DNA from: Mesorhizobium ciceri biovar biserrulae WSM1271 | GTDB taxonomy: Bacteria; Pseudomonadota; Alphaproteobacteria; Rhizobiales; Rhizobiaceae | Length of the DNA: 64,000 nucleotides | Reading direction: 5' to 3' | Assembly (NCBI RefSeq): GCF_000185905.1 | Contig: NC_014923.1 | Location: 3,309,501-3,373,500, forward strand | Part shown: positions 16,888 to 25,776 of the stretch, piece after piece | How positions within the stretch are numbered: position 1 is the stretch's first letter | Layout of the letters: every line of letters starts with the position of its first letter | Made by a program: the position numbers and the translations under genes | Notes under the pieces: model-generated | What the model saw: the letters and a program-made list of their open reading frames with translations, nothing else | What the model was told of the DNA's origin: nothing | Databases searched by the model: none

Positions 16888-17792
16888 CGCCGAACCCGCT
16901 TCTCGACATCCGGATCGGCACCATGGTGCGGGCCAATCTCGACGACCCGGCGGCTTACATCAAGCAGATCCTGCCGCTCGGCTTCGAGAGCATCCAGCCC
17001 TTCTTCTGGCAGACGCTGGGCGGCAAGGATTTGCCGCGGCTGGCCGGCCAGATCCGCGAGGCGATCGGCGATGCCGACGTCACCGTGTCCTCGCTCGGCG
17101 TGTTCGGCAATCCGCTGGAAGACGGCGAGGTCGATCGCGGCGTGCTCAAGGCTTGGGAGACGGTCATCGACAATGCGCATCTGTTCGGCACCTCGATGGT
17201 CAGCGGCTTCACCGGCCGCCTGCGCGGCAAGAAGCTGACCGACAGCCTGCCGCGCTTCAAGGAGGTCTGGGGACCGCTGGCCAGACGCGCCGCCGACAAG
17301 GGCGTGCGCATCGCCTTCGAGAACTGCGCGATGGACGGCAACTGGGCCGCCGGCGACTGGAACATCGCCCACAATCCGGACGCCTGGGAGCTGATGTTCA
17401 ACGAAGTGCCGGACGACAATCTCGGGCTGGAATGGGAGCCCTGCCACCAGCTCGTCTATCTGATCGATCCGATGCCGCAGATCCGCAAATGGGCGCCGCG
17501 CATCTTCCACGTCCACGGCAAGGACGCGACGGTGCGCTGGGATGTCATCCGCGAGCATGGCGTGTTCGGCCGGCTGCCCTTCGTGCAGATGCGAACGCCG
17601 GGCTTCGGCGACAGCGACTGGACGCGGGTGATCAGCGAATTGCGGCTGGCCGGCTACAAGGGGGCCATCGATATCGAAGGTTGGCACGACCCGGTCTATC
17701 GCGGCGACCTCGAGATCACCGGCCAGGTGCGGGCGCTGGAATATCTCAAACAATGCCGGGGAGGGGCCAGCTACCTGCCGAACCCGATGTGA
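16884..17792 (+). CDS. Sugar phosphate isomerase/epimerase family protein (AP endonuclease 2 TIM barrel)
   Basis: This 302-residue xylose-isomerase-like TIM barrel shows metal-site candidates in IAFENCAMDG, LGLEWEPCHQL, FHVHGKDA and IDIEGWHDP, matching the Glu/Asp/His/Glu ligands of this superfamily. It is translationally coupled to the upstream dehydrogenase, the common arrangement in inositol- and keto-sugar catabolic operons. The precise substrate is unknown. Confidence 0.85.
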   Translation: MTPNPLLDIRIGTMVRANLDDPAAYIKQILPLGFESIQPFFWQTLGGKDLPRLAGQIREAIGDADVTVSSLGVFGNPLEDGEVDRGVLKAWETVIDNAHLFGTSMVSGFTGRLRGKKLTDSLPRFKEVWGPLARRAADKGVRIAFENCAMDGNWAAGDWNIAHNPDAWELMFNEVPDDNLGLEWEPCHQLVYLIDPMPQIRKWAPRIFHVHGKDATVRWDVIREHGVFGRLPFVQMRTPGFGDSDWTRVISELRLAGYKGAIDIEGWHDPVYRGDLEITGQVRALEYLKQCRGGASYLPNPM

Positions 17793-17796
17793 GGAT

Positions 17797-17819
17797 CGGC
17801 CGGCGGGAGGAGCCGGCCG
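17797..17819 (+). promoter_or_regulatory. Intergenic stem-loop before the binding-protein gene
   Basis: CGGCCGGC (17797-17804) pairs with GCCGGCCG (17812-17819) around a GGGAGGA loop, about 75 bases before the binding-protein start. It could uncouple expression of the two enzyme genes from the transporter by attenuation or RNA processing. Confidence 0.45.
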
Positions 17820-17895
17820 GGATGTCTGCAACGCACATTGCCGAAGCGAATGTCGAAACCCCTCGCTTGCGAGGACAAAAAGGGAGGATAAGTGC

Positions 17896-18909
17896 ATGAG
17901 CATGACGATGAGAAGGACAGTTCTGCGCTCGACCGTCGTGGCCGCCGCCACGGTGCTTGCCGCTGCGATCTCCACCTTGCCCGCGCAGGCGCTCGACGCC
18001 AAATGGTGCAAGGACGTCCACATCCGTTTCTTCGTCGGCGGCGCCGAGGGCGACGCTTTCGGCACCATCGTCTACAATGGCGCCAAGCAGGCAGAGGCCG
18101 ATCTGGGGCCGAAGGTCGACTACATCTTCTCCCAGTGGGACATCGAAAAGATGGTTCAGCAACTGCGCGAGGCCGTCGCGGTCAAGCCCAACGGCATCGC
18201 CATGATGGGCCATCCGGGCGACGCATCGATCATGCCGCTCGCCGAACAGGCGCACAAGGATGGCATCAAGATGATGTACCAGAACGTGCCTGTGCCGAAG
18301 GTGGTGGAAGCGTTCGGCGGCGGCTATGTCGGCGCCCAGCAGGAACAGCAGGGCCGCGCGCTCGGCGCCGAGGCGTTCAAACTGGGCAAGCTGAAGGCCG
18401 GCGACAAGGCGATCATGATCGGTCCGTTCGAAAACGAAAGTCGCGGCGCGCGCGAACGTGGCACGGTGGCGGCGCTCAAGGAAGCCGGCGTCGAGGTCAT
18501 CCAGTTGTCCTCACCGCCGAGCGGCGAATGGGCGTCCGATCCCAATCTGGCTATTCCGGTGATCACCGCGGCGCTGCTCAACAATCCCGACGTCAAGGCG
18601 GTCGGCTATCCCGGCGGGCAGATGCTCGGCAATGTCTCGACCTATATGCAGGCGGCCGGACGCAAGGCGGGCGAGATCTTCAATTTCGGCTTCGACACCA
18701 GCCCGCAGATCGTCGAGGGCTTCAAGGGTGGCTGGGTGCAATTGACCGCCGACCAGCAGCCGTTCCTGCAGGGCTATCTGCCGATCCTCAGCCTCTGCCA
18801 GCAGGTTGTGCTGGGGCTGGCGCCGATGAATGTCGACACCGGCGCCGGCTTCGTCACGCCCGAAAATTACGAGATCGTCGCCGAGCTCGCCAAGCAGGCG
18901 CTGCGCTGA
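17896..18909 (+). CDS. Sugar ABC transporter substrate-binding protein (CUT2 type)
   Basis: The protein has 337 residues from ATG 17896 behind GGGAGGATAA. The signal peptide runs to about residue 34 (VAAATVLAAAISTLPAQA). The mature part is a type I periplasmic binding protein (HIRFFVGGAEGDAFGTIVYN, AMMGHPGDASIMPLAEQAHK, AVGYPGGQMLG). Asp and Asn/Arg residues typical of ribose/xylose-type sugar pockets are present. It delivers the sugar to the permease encoded two genes on. Hairpins flank the gene on both sides, as is common for highly expressed binding proteins. Confidence 0.88.
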   Translation: MSMTMRRTVLRSTVVAAATVLAAAISTLPAQALDAKWCKDVHIRFFVGGAEGDAFGTIVYNGAKQAEADLGPKVDYIFSQWDIEKMVQQLREAVAVKPNGIAMMGHPGDASIMPLAEQAHKDGIKMMYQNVPVPKVVEAFGGGYVGAQQEQQGRALGAEAFKLGKLKAGDKAIMIGPFENESRGARERGTVAALKEAGVEVIQLSSPPSGEWASDPNLAIPVITAALLNNPDVKAVGYPGGQMLGNVSTYMQAAGRKAGEIFNFGFDTSPQIVEGFKGGWVQLTADQQPFLQGYLPILSLCQQVVLGLAPMNVDTGAGFVTPENYEIVAELAKQALR

Positions 18910-18919
18910 CCTCCCAAGC

Positions 18920-18950
18920 CGCCGGCCGGGATCTCAGGCCCCGGCCGGCG
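18920..18950 (+). promoter_or_regulatory. Strong stem-loop after the binding-protein gene
   Basis: An 11-bp GC-only stem (18920-18930 with 18940-18950) closes a nine-base loop ten bases after the binding-protein stop. There is no T-tract, so it is better read as a 3'-end stabiliser or partial terminator that keeps binding-protein mRNA above that of the ATPase and permease. Confidence 0.6.
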
Positions 18951-18998
18951 GGACCGCTGGCGACGACGCCGGCACGAGACAATGAAAGCGAGCATCCG

Positions 18999-19796
18999 AT
19001 GGCCGAACGCCTCATCGAACTGCGCGACATCAGCAAGTCCTATGGCCAGGTCTATGCACTGGGCGGGGTCAATCTCAGCGTCGACCGCGGCGAGGTCGTC
19101 GGCCTGCTCGGCGACAATGGCGCCGGCAAGTCGACGCTGATCAAGATCCTCTCGGGCGTGGTCAAGCCGACCAGCGGCGAAATCCTCGTGCGTGGCAAGC
19201 CGGTGACCGGGTGGAGCGCGGCGCGTTCGCGCGAGGCCGGCATCGAGACGGTGTTCCAGGACCGGGCGCTGGCCGTGCAGCAGACCATCGTTCGCAACAT
19301 CTTCATGGGCCGCGAGCTGACCGGCTTCATGGGCTTTCTCAGGGTCAACAAGGAGATCGAGGAGGCAAGCCGGCTGATGCGCGAGATCGGCTTCACCTCG
19401 AAAGTGTTCACGCCGCAGTCGATCGTCGGCCAGCTTTCGGGCGGCGAACGCCAGGGCGTGGCGATCGCCCGCGCCATCTACAAGCAGGCCGAGCTGATCG
19501 TCCTCGACGAACCGACGACGGCGCTGTCGCTGACCGAGACCGCCAAGGTATTCCATTTCGTGCGCCAGGTGCGGGCGAGCGGCCGCTCGATCCTGTTCAT
19601 CGGCCACAACATCCATCATGTCTTCGACATCGCCGACCGCTTCGTGGTGCTGGACCGCGGCAAGGTTGCGCTGACGACCGACCGCAGCGAGGTCAAGTCG
19701 GCCGAAGATCTCATCAACTTCATGGAAGAGGTCGCGCATCCCGGCGGATTGGCCGGGCTGCACGATGCCGGCGACGCGGAGCAGAGAGCACGATGA
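18999..19796 (+). CDS. Sugar ABC transporter ATP-binding protein
   Basis: This single-domain ATPase has 265 residues from ATG 18999: Walker A GDNGAGKST (38-46), signature LSGGE (146-150), Walker B LIVLDEP (166-172) and a switch His in FIGHNIHHV. A single nucleotide-binding domain, rather than the fused pair of RbsA/XylG, places it with FrcA-like CUT2 ATPases of rhizobia. It overlaps the permease gene by ATGA at 19793-19796. Confidence 0.93.
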   Translation: MAERLIELRDISKSYGQVYALGGVNLSVDRGEVVGLLGDNGAGKSTLIKILSGVVKPTSGEILVRGKPVTGWSAARSREAGIETVFQDRALAVQQTIVRNIFMGRELTGFMGFLRVNKEIEEASRLMREIGFTSKVFTPQSIVGQLSGGERQGVAIARAIYKQAELIVLDEPTTALSLTETAKVFHFVRQVRASGRSILFIGHNIHHVFDIADRFVVLDRGKVALTTDRSEVKSAEDLINFMEEVAHPGGLAGLHDAGDAEQRAR

Positions 19797-20842
19797 GCAA
19801 GACCATGGAGCGCGACCTGCACGAGCCGTCCGCCGGCATTCCCCGTCCCAGTTCTCAAAAGGAATGGAGGCACCCATCCGATCACTGGATGCGCGGCTTC
19901 ATCCTCGACAACCGTGCCGCGCTCGGCACGCTCGCCGTGTTCATCGTCATGATGACGGTGTTCCTGATCGCCAACCCGACCGTTTTCACCACCTGGTATC
20001 TGTACCGTTCGGTGCTGACGACGCTCCCCGTTGCGCTGTTCGTGGTGGTGCCGCTGGTCTTCGTCGTCACCTGCGGCGAGATCGACCTGTCGTTTCCGGC
20101 AACGATGGGCTTCGCCTCATGGGTCTTCGCGCTGGTCGTGCAGGCCGGTTATGATCCGTTTCTCGGCATCGCCGCGGCACTCGTCACCGGCATGCTGCTC
20201 GGCTTCCTCGTAGGCTCGCTGGTCGTCTATGGCGGGCTGTCGTCGTTGATCGCCACGCTGGGCATGAATTTCCTGTTGCGCGGCCTGATCCAGATCATCA
20301 ACGAGGGCAAGTCGATGGCGCTGACCAGCCTCAGCGACAGCTGGGCCTACACGATCTTCTCCAGCCAGCTCCTGGGCATTCCGGTGCAGATCTTCTGGGC
20401 CATCGGCTTCGTCGTGCTGTCGGCGATGCTCTATAACCGCCATCGTTTCGGCGCGCAGGTGAGGGTGGTGGGTGACAATCCCGACAGCGCCCAGCAGATG
20501 GGCATCGACGTCAAGCGCGTGCGGGTGAAAGTGTTCGTCTTCGTCGGCATCGGTGCGGCGATCGCCGGCACGTTTTCGGTGATGATCAACTTCACCTGGT
20601 GGCCGACCGCCGGCGACGGCTACCTGCTGCCGGTGCTGGCCTCGGTGTTCGTCGGCGGCACCCCGACCTGGGGCGGCATCGGCACGGTCGCCGGCGGCGC
20701 CATCGGCGCGGTCACCGTGTCGTTTATCCAGACCGGCGTCGTGGCGGCGGGCCTCAGCGGCTTCTACGTGCAGTTCTTCAACGGCCTGATCATCATCCTG
20801 TCGCTGCTGGGGCACAAGTGGAATCAGGCAAGGTATCGGTGA
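19793..20842 (+). CDS. Sugar ABC transporter permease (CUT2/FrcC type)
   Basis: This 349-residue inner-membrane permease has about ten helices. Typical CUT2 motifs are TCGEIDLSFPATMG, the GAQVRVVGDNPDSAQQMGID coupling loop (residues 220-240) and FVGGTPTWGGIGTVAGGAIG. The soluble N-terminus is extended by about 33 residues (EPSAGIPRPSSQKEW). It is the last gene of the operon. Its stop at 20840-20842 lies three bases before the left repeat of the DUF4062 islet. Confidence 0.92.
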   Translation: MSKTMERDLHEPSAGIPRPSSQKEWRHPSDHWMRGFILDNRAALGTLAVFIVMMTVFLIANPTVFTTWYLYRSVLTTLPVALFVVVPLVFVVTCGEIDLSFPATMGFASWVFALVVQAGYDPFLGIAAALVTGMLLGFLVGSLVVYGGLSSLIATLGMNFLLRGLIQIINEGKSMALTSLSDSWAYTIFSSQLLGIPVQIFWAIGFVVLSAMLYNRHRFGAQVRVVGDNPDSAQQMGIDVKRVRVKVFVFVGIGAAIAGTFSVMINFTWWPTAGDGYLLPVLASVFVGGTPTWGGIGTVAGGAIGAVTVSFIQTGVVAAGLSGFYVQFFNGLIIILSLLGHKWNQARYR

Positions 20843-20845
20843 GGG

Positions 20846-20881
20846 TCACACCGGATAATAAACCCGTCGAGCAAGCGTTTC
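20846..20881. repeat. Left boundary repeat of the DUF4062 islet: diverged copy of the uvrD 3' end
   Basis: TCACACCG (20846-20853), AAACCCGTC (20860-20868), AGCA (20870-20873) and GCGTTTC (20875-20881) recur in the same order and orientation at the true uvrD 3' end (22076-22112). There is a one-base difference in the first spacer and single substitutions elsewhere. Read on the minus strand the copy encodes KRLLDGF, against KRVLDGF in UvrD. It lies where an attachment-site remnant would be expected if an element inserted into the end of uvrD. Confidence 0.7.
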
Positions 20882-21002
20882 GTACCGACCAGACTACCGC
20901 ATCTGTTCAAGGACAAAGCGCTCGTTGCTCGCGCGGCTTTTTTGTTACCGAGTGATCACGAAAATGATAGATTTGCTGAGGATGGGACTCAATGGGTAAG
21001 CA

Positions 21003-22073
21003 ATGGCTACTGAGCGGCGGTTTCAGGTTTTTGTTAGTTCCACTTATCAGGATTTAGAGGATGAGCGCCGAGAGATAATACAGGCTCTTTTGGAGCTCGA
21101 TTGTATGCCGTCAGGCATGGAGCTGTTTCCAGCTGCAAATGACGATCAATGGACGTTGATAAAAAGAGTTATAGATGACTGCGATTATTATATAGTTATA
21201 ATTGCTGGAAGGTATGGCTCTGTCTCTGATGATGGAATAAGCTATACCGAAATGGAATACCGATACGCTCTTGAGAAAAATAAGCCTATAATTGGGTTTC
21301 TACATAAGAATCCAGCTCAAATTCCATCCGTAAAGACGGATATCGATAAAGAAAAAAACGAGAAGTTGGAAATATTTCGAGACTTGGTCAGAAAGAAAAT
21401 GATCAAATTTTGGGAAAGTCCAGCAGAGCTAGGCTCGGTTGTGAGTCGTAGTTTGATTCGGTTGATCAAGGACAATCCCACGCATGGGTGGGTTAAGGGA
21501 GATAACCTGAGTTCTGATGCGGCCAGAGAAGAGATTTTGAGGCTGAAATCAAAAATTGAAAAGCTTGAAAGCGAGATAGAAGTTATATCTACGATTGACC
21601 CTGACATTCAGAAGAATCTTGCTCGTGGAAGTGACAAGGTTGAAGTCGAAGGCATAGTTCTGATAAGCGATCATGGAGGATCCTACAATGCTTCTAGGTA
21701 TACACACAAAACGGAATTGACTTGGAATGATGTATTTTCCGCTGTATCTCCACTTTTGCTCGACGAAGGATCAAAGAGGGATATCGAGAGAAGAATTGTA
21801 GAAGTTGTTACAAAGAAAGACATTGAATTGTTTAGGAAGTTTGCAAAATCAAAATCGAAGACTTTCGCCGAATTTGAGATAAATGATAATTCTGTTGAAA
21901 TGTGTGTAGTACAATTTATTGCACTTAATTACATCGAAAAAGGAATTAAGCGCCGGCCTATCAATGATCGAGGCTCTTACTGGAAGCTGACCCCCATAGG
22001 AGAGAAGGCTATGTATGAGTTGCGGGCAATTCGTCGCCCGTCGGATCCGGCTCTGTTTGATACGCTTGTGTAG
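21003..22073 (+). CDS. DUF4062 domain-containing protein (candidate defence gene)
   Basis: This 356-residue protein has an N-terminal DUF4062 domain (residues 6-105): FQVFVSSTYQDLEDERREI, GMELFPAAND, ISYTEMEYRYALEKNKPIIG. The fold class is related to TIR and nucleoside-deoxyribosyltransferase domains. A short coiled coil follows (about 175-197), then an unrecognised C-terminal domain of about 150 residues that may include a winged helix (YWKLTPIGEKAMYEL). Base composition is clearly lower in GC (about 40-45 % by eye) and codons such as ATA, AGA and TTA are frequent, unlike all neighbours. The ribosome-binding site is weak (GGTAAGC). DUF4062 is often found in bacterial STAND and defence proteins; the role here is inference. 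Confidence 0.85.
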   Translation: MATERRFQVFVSSTYQDLEDERREIIQALLELDCMPSGMELFPAANDDQWTLIKRVIDDCDYYIVIIAGRYGSVSDDGISYTEMEYRYALEKNKPIIGFLHKNPAQIPSVKTDIDKEKNEKLEIFRDLVRKKMIKFWESPAELGSVVSRSLIRLIKDNPTHGWVKGDNLSSDAAREEILRLKSKIEKLESEIEVISTIDPDIQKNLARGSDKVEVEGIVLISDHGGSYNASRYTHKTELTWNDVFSAVSPLLLDEGSKRDIERRIVEVVTKKDIELFRKFAKSKSKTFAEFEINDNSVEMCVVQFIALNYIEKGIKRRPINDRGSYWKLTPIGEKAMYELRAIRRPSDPALFDTLV

Positions 22074-22075
22074 CT

Positions 22076-22112
22076 TCACACCGCCGCGACAAACCCGTCC
22101 AGCACGCGTTTC
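22076..22112. repeat. Right boundary repeat: genuine uvrD 3' end
   Basis: The last 12 codons and stop of uvrD (minus strand) match the left copy at 20846-20881 in 28 positions spread over four blocks. The matching block begins exactly at the uvrD stop codon, three bases after the DUF4062 stop. Confidence 0.7.
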
Positions 22113-24661
22113 TGGCCGGCTTTGTCGAAGTCGATGGTCAGCTTGTTGCCTTCGATGTTGGATATATTGCCGTTGCCGAATTTCTGGTGGAAGACACGGT
22201 CGCCGACGTTGAAGGCGGACGGCTTGTCGGAGACGGATTTGGCGACCAGTTCGCCGTCGATGGTGCGGCCCTTGACCGAGGTGCGGCCGGCGCCGTAGCC
22301 GCTGTCCGTCTCGCCGTAGCCGATGCGCTCGACCTGGTGGCCGGAGCGCGAGCCCCAGTTGCGATCGGTCGCCTCGGTGCGGTTGGCCTGCGCGCGCTGC
22401 CAGCCCGGCGTCGCATAGGTGTTGGAGAAGGCGCCGGATTTTTCGCTGTCGGCGCCGACATTGTCGAAGCGCGAGGCGCCATAGGGGTTCTGCCGTCCTG
22501 CGCCCTGGCCGCCGCGGCCGGAGGCAAAGGAACCGCCGCCATAGGAATTGCCGTAGCCGCCGTAGGAGTTGCCGCTTTCAGCGACCTCGACATGGGCGTT
22601 CGGCAATTCCTCGAGGAAACGCGACGGGATCGTCGACTGCCACAGGCCATGGATCTGGCGGTTGGAGACAAACCAGATATGCAGGTTCTTCTTGGCCCGC
22701 GTCAGGCCGACATAGGCGAGGCGGCGCTCTTCCTCCAGCCCGGAGCGGCCGCCTTCATCGAGCGCGCGCTGATGCGGGAACAGGCCTTCCTCCCAGCCGG
22801 GCAGGAACACGGTCTCGAATTCGAGGCCCTTGGCCGAATGCAGCGTCATGATCGAGACGGCGTCGAGCCCGGCATTCTGTTCGGCGTCCATGACCAGCGC
22901 GACGTGCTCGAGGAAGGAGCGCAGCGATTCGTACTCCTCCATCGAGCGGATCAGCTCTTTCAGGTTCTCCAGCCGGCCGGGGGCTTCCACCGAGCGGTCG
23001 TTCTTCCACATGTCCGTGTAGCCGCTCTCTTCGAGAATGGTCTCGGCGAGTTCGGTGTGCGGCGTGGTTTCCAGCGCCTTCTGCCAGCGCTCGAAATTGG
23101 CCGCCACTTCGCGCAAGGCGGCGCGCGGCTTCGGCTTCAACTCGTCGCTTTCGGCGAGCTTGGCGGCGGCCTCCAGCATAGGGATGCGCAGCGCACGGGC
23201 GGTGTCGTGGATCTGGCGGATGGTGGCTTCGCCCAAGCCGCGCTTGGGCACATTGACGATGCGCTCGAAAGCGAGGTCGTCGGCGCCCTGCGCGACGACA
23301 CGGAAGAAAGCCATGGCGTCGCGGATTTCCAGGCGCTCGTAGAAGCGCGGGCCACCGATGACGCGGTAGTTGAGGCCGAGTGTGATGAAGCGATCCTCGA
23401 AGGCCCGCATCTGGAAGGATGCACGGACAAGAATAGCCATGTCGTTGAGATTGTGCTTCTGGCGCTGATAGGCCTCGATGGTCTCGCCGATGGCGCGGGC
23501 TTCTTCTTCGGAATCCCAGGCGGCGTGGACATTGACCTTGCCATCCTCGGGATCGTTGCGATCCGTGAACAGCGTCTTGCCGAAGCGGCCCTCATTGTGG
23601 GCGATGAGGTGGGAGGCGGCACCAAGGATGTGCGCGGTCGAGCGGTAGTTGCGCTCCAGCCGGATGATGGTGGCGCCGGGGAAATCCTTGTCGAAACGCA
23701 GGATGTTGTCGACCTCGGCGCCGCGCCAGCCATAGATGGATTGGTCGTCATCGCCGACGCAGCAGATGTTTACGGTGGCGCGGGTTTCGGCCGAAGAGCG
23801 CCCAATCTCCCCCGGCTTGCCTTGAGGCCTTTGCGCCAACAGCCGCAGCCACATGTACTGGGCGGTGTTGGTGTCCTGGTACTCGTCGACAAGGATGTAC
23901 TTGAAGCGCTTATGGTATTCCTTCAGCACGTCCGGATTGGCGCGCAAGATGCGGATCGGGTGGCAGAGCAGGTCGCCGAAATCGCAGGCGTTCAGCGTCT
24001 TCAGCCGCTCCTGATAGGCCTTGTAGAGTTCGCGGCCCTTGCCGTTGGCGAAGGCGCGCGCGTCGCCCTCGGCGATGTCGGCGGGGCCTTGCCCCTTGTT
24101 CTTCCAGCCGTCGATCATCTGGGCGAACTGCTTGGCCGGCCAGCGCTTGTCGTCCAGCCCCTCGGCCTGGATCAACTGCTTGATCAGCCGCACGACGTCG
24201 TCGGTGTCGAGGATGGTGAAGTCGGAGCGCAAACCGGCGAGTTCGGCATGTCTGCGAAGCAGCTTCACTCCAATCGAGTGGAAGGTGCCGAGCCACGGCA
24301 TGCCCTCTACATTGCCTTCGCCGATCAGGATACCGATCCGCTGCTTCATCTCGCGCGCAGCCTTGTTGGTGAAGGTGACGGCGAGAATCTCGGAAGGCCA
24401 AGCCCGTTTGGTATCAAGTATGTAGGCGATGCGGGTGGTGAGCACGCGGGTCTTGCCGGTGCCGGCGCCGGCCAGCACCAGAACCGGGCCCTCCGTTGTT
24501 TCAACAGCTAGCCGCTGCTCCGGGTTGAGGCCCTTCAGATAGTCGGGTGCGTTGTTGTGTCCGCTGCGGGCAGCCATGGCGCGCGCGGCGATACCCGACG
24601 GGGCCGAGGGCCGCGCATTGGGTTCGTCGAAAAAGGGCATGTCTTCGGAAAAGCCGGACAT
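22076..24661 (-). CDS. uvrD: ATP-dependent DNA helicase UvrD/PcrA
   Basis: This 861-residue SF1A helicase has Walker A AGAGTGKT (64-71), VDEYQDTN (motif II), GDDDQSIYGWRGA (motif III), RLERNYRST (motif IV) and VSIMTLHSAKGLEF with VGLTRAKKNL (motifs V/VI). The C-terminal region is Gly/Ser/Tyr-rich (NSYGGYGNSYGGG) and ends in the tudor-like interaction module (VGDRVFHQKFGNG). It unwinds DNA in nucleotide-excision and mismatch repair and removes RecA or stalled polymerase. The length is a little over the family norm because of a 30-residue N-terminal extension. Confidence 0.95.
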   Translation of the reverse strand: MSGFSEDMPFFDEPNARPSAPSGIAARAMAARSGHNNAPDYLKGLNPEQRLAVETTEGPVLVLAGAGTGKTRVLTTRIAYILDTKRAWPSEILAVTFTNKAAREMKQRIGILIGEGNVEGMPWLGTFHSIGVKLLRRHAELAGLRSDFTILDTDDVVRLIKQLIQAEGLDDKRWPAKQFAQMIDGWKNKGQGPADIAEGDARAFANGKGRELYKAYQERLKTLNACDFGDLLCHPIRILRANPDVLKEYHKRFKYILVDEYQDTNTAQYMWLRLLAQRPQGKPGEIGRSSAETRATVNICCVGDDDQSIYGWRGAEVDNILRFDKDFPGATIIRLERNYRSTAHILGAASHLIAHNEGRFGKTLFTDRNDPEDGKVNVHAAWDSEEEARAIGETIEAYQRQKHNLNDMAILVRASFQMRAFEDRFITLGLNYRVIGGPRFYERLEIRDAMAFFRVVAQGADDLAFERIVNVPKRGLGEATIRQIHDTARALRIPMLEAAAKLAESDELKPKPRAALREVAANFERWQKALETTPHTELAETILEESGYTDMWKNDRSVEAPGRLENLKELIRSMEEYESLRSFLEHVALVMDAEQNAGLDAVSIMTLHSAKGLEFETVFLPGWEEGLFPHQRALDEGGRSGLEEERRLAYVGLTRAKKNLHIWFVSNRQIHGLWQSTIPSRFLEELPNAHVEVAESGNSYGGYGNSYGGGSFASGRGGQGAGRQNPYGASRFDNVGADSEKSGAFSNTYATPGWQRAQANRTEATDRNWGSRSGHQVERIGYGETDSGYGAGRTSVKGRTIDGELVAKSVSDKPSAFNVGDRVFHQKFGNGNISNIEGNKLTIDFDKAGQKRVLDGFVAAV

Positions 24662-24751
24662 CGCCCCGAATGTAGTGATTCGGTGGGGAAAGACCAGAAC
24701 TGTCTACGTTTTGTTCCGCTAAAGTGCTGGCGGCAAGGATGTACGGGCTGT

Positions 24752-25582
24752 TCAGGCCTTGCGGTAGCCGAGAGCGACGAAAAATCGCTGCCCTAACGAA
24801 CGCGCCTCATCGGTCATCACGGCGCCGAGTGCCGTCTGCATCCGGTCGTAGTAATGGCTGCCCGCAGGGGACGCGAGAAATGCCGCGTAAAGCCTGAGAT
24901 CGTCGAGCGACAAGTCACGATAGGCGAAAGCATTTCCTTCCATGATCCCCTTTTCGGCTTTTTCACGAAGGTTGCCGGCCTGCTTGTGCACCAGCACCAT
25001 TATCTGCTGATCCGATAAAGGCTGCCCGGCTGCCGCGAGCATTCCCGAAACCATCGCATAGCCCATGTTCAATGCGATCGCTTCAGCCATGTCCACGGCG
25101 CTGGTATCGTCGACGATTTTCCGGTACAACGCGAGCCGTGCCGGATCTCCCGCCTGAAGTCCTCCAAGGATTTTCGGACCTTCGATCTTCTTGCGCCCCA
25201 GGGCTTGCGGATCGGACGCTTGGATCTCCAGGGCTGTGACCCGCCTGCCCAATGGTGAATCGAAGAAAGCAGCCAGATCGGTGAGATCGACGGGCTGCAA
25301 CCGGCCCGTCATCCGCGCCTCTACGGCTTTCTCCATCCTGTCAGCGTCAAAAGCGCCTTCAGCGGCGGCGGACAAGGCTTCCTTGACTTTTTCCGGCCCC
25401 GGCACGGATTTGATGCCGGCGACTATGCTTGGGCCGAGGCCGGCCAGCATCTCGTGGAAGCCGCTTGCCTTGTTGATCTCCTCGAGCGTTTGTGCCGACG
25501 CCGGTTGACTGCCAGCCATAAGCACGACGAAGCCGAACAGCGCGCCGGCAATGCGCATCCATGGCGGAAAGACGAAGGGCAT
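24752..25582 (-). CDS. DUF2059 domain-containing secreted protein
   Basis: The protein has 276 residues from ATG 25582; an upstream in-frame extension antisense to the gcd leader is rejected. A hydrophobic signal (MRIAGALFGFVVLMAGSQPASA) is followed by two helical DUF2059-like repeats. The second is the classical one: RDLSLDDLRLYAAFLASPAG then YYDRMQTALGAVM. Function of the family is unknown. It is divergent from gcd. Confidence 0.8.
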   Translation of the reverse strand: MPFVFPPWMRIAGALFGFVVLMAGSQPASAQTLEEINKASGFHEMLAGLGPSIVAGIKSVPGPEKVKEALSAAAEGAFDADRMEKAVEARMTGRLQPVDLTDLAAFFDSPLGRRVTALEIQASDPQALGRKKIEGPKILGGLQAGDPARLALYRKIVDDTSAVDMAEAIALNMGYAMVSGMLAAAGQPLSDQQIMVLVHKQAGNLREKAEKGIMEGNAFAYRDLSLDDLRLYAAFLASPAGSHYYDRMQTALGAVMTDEARSLGQRFFVALGYRKA

Positions 25583-25776
25583 GACTCGGTCTACTCCACG
25601 GTGATGCTGCGACGGAGACTGCTCGATAACCCGACCGCAGGCAAGATGAATTGCCACCTTGGCGTGTGGGCCAGCTTGACAGGCGGGGCGGGCAGGAGAA
25701 AGCTGTGCGCAGGGCAGGAACGGGACATCGGGCTGTCCTTGGCGTGGCAAAGCGCAACAGTCGAAGGAGTATCATC

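Noticed and set aside
21003..22073. Toxin-antitoxin or multi-gene defence operon at the DUF4062 locus
   Set aside because: Only one gene fits between the boundary repeats; no partner frame with a ribosome-binding site was found on either strand.
22187..24511. 774-codon open frame antisense to uvrD
   Set aside because: It is the mirror of a strongly conserved helicase gene in GC-rich DNA; its protein has no motif, and no ribosome-binding site was seen.
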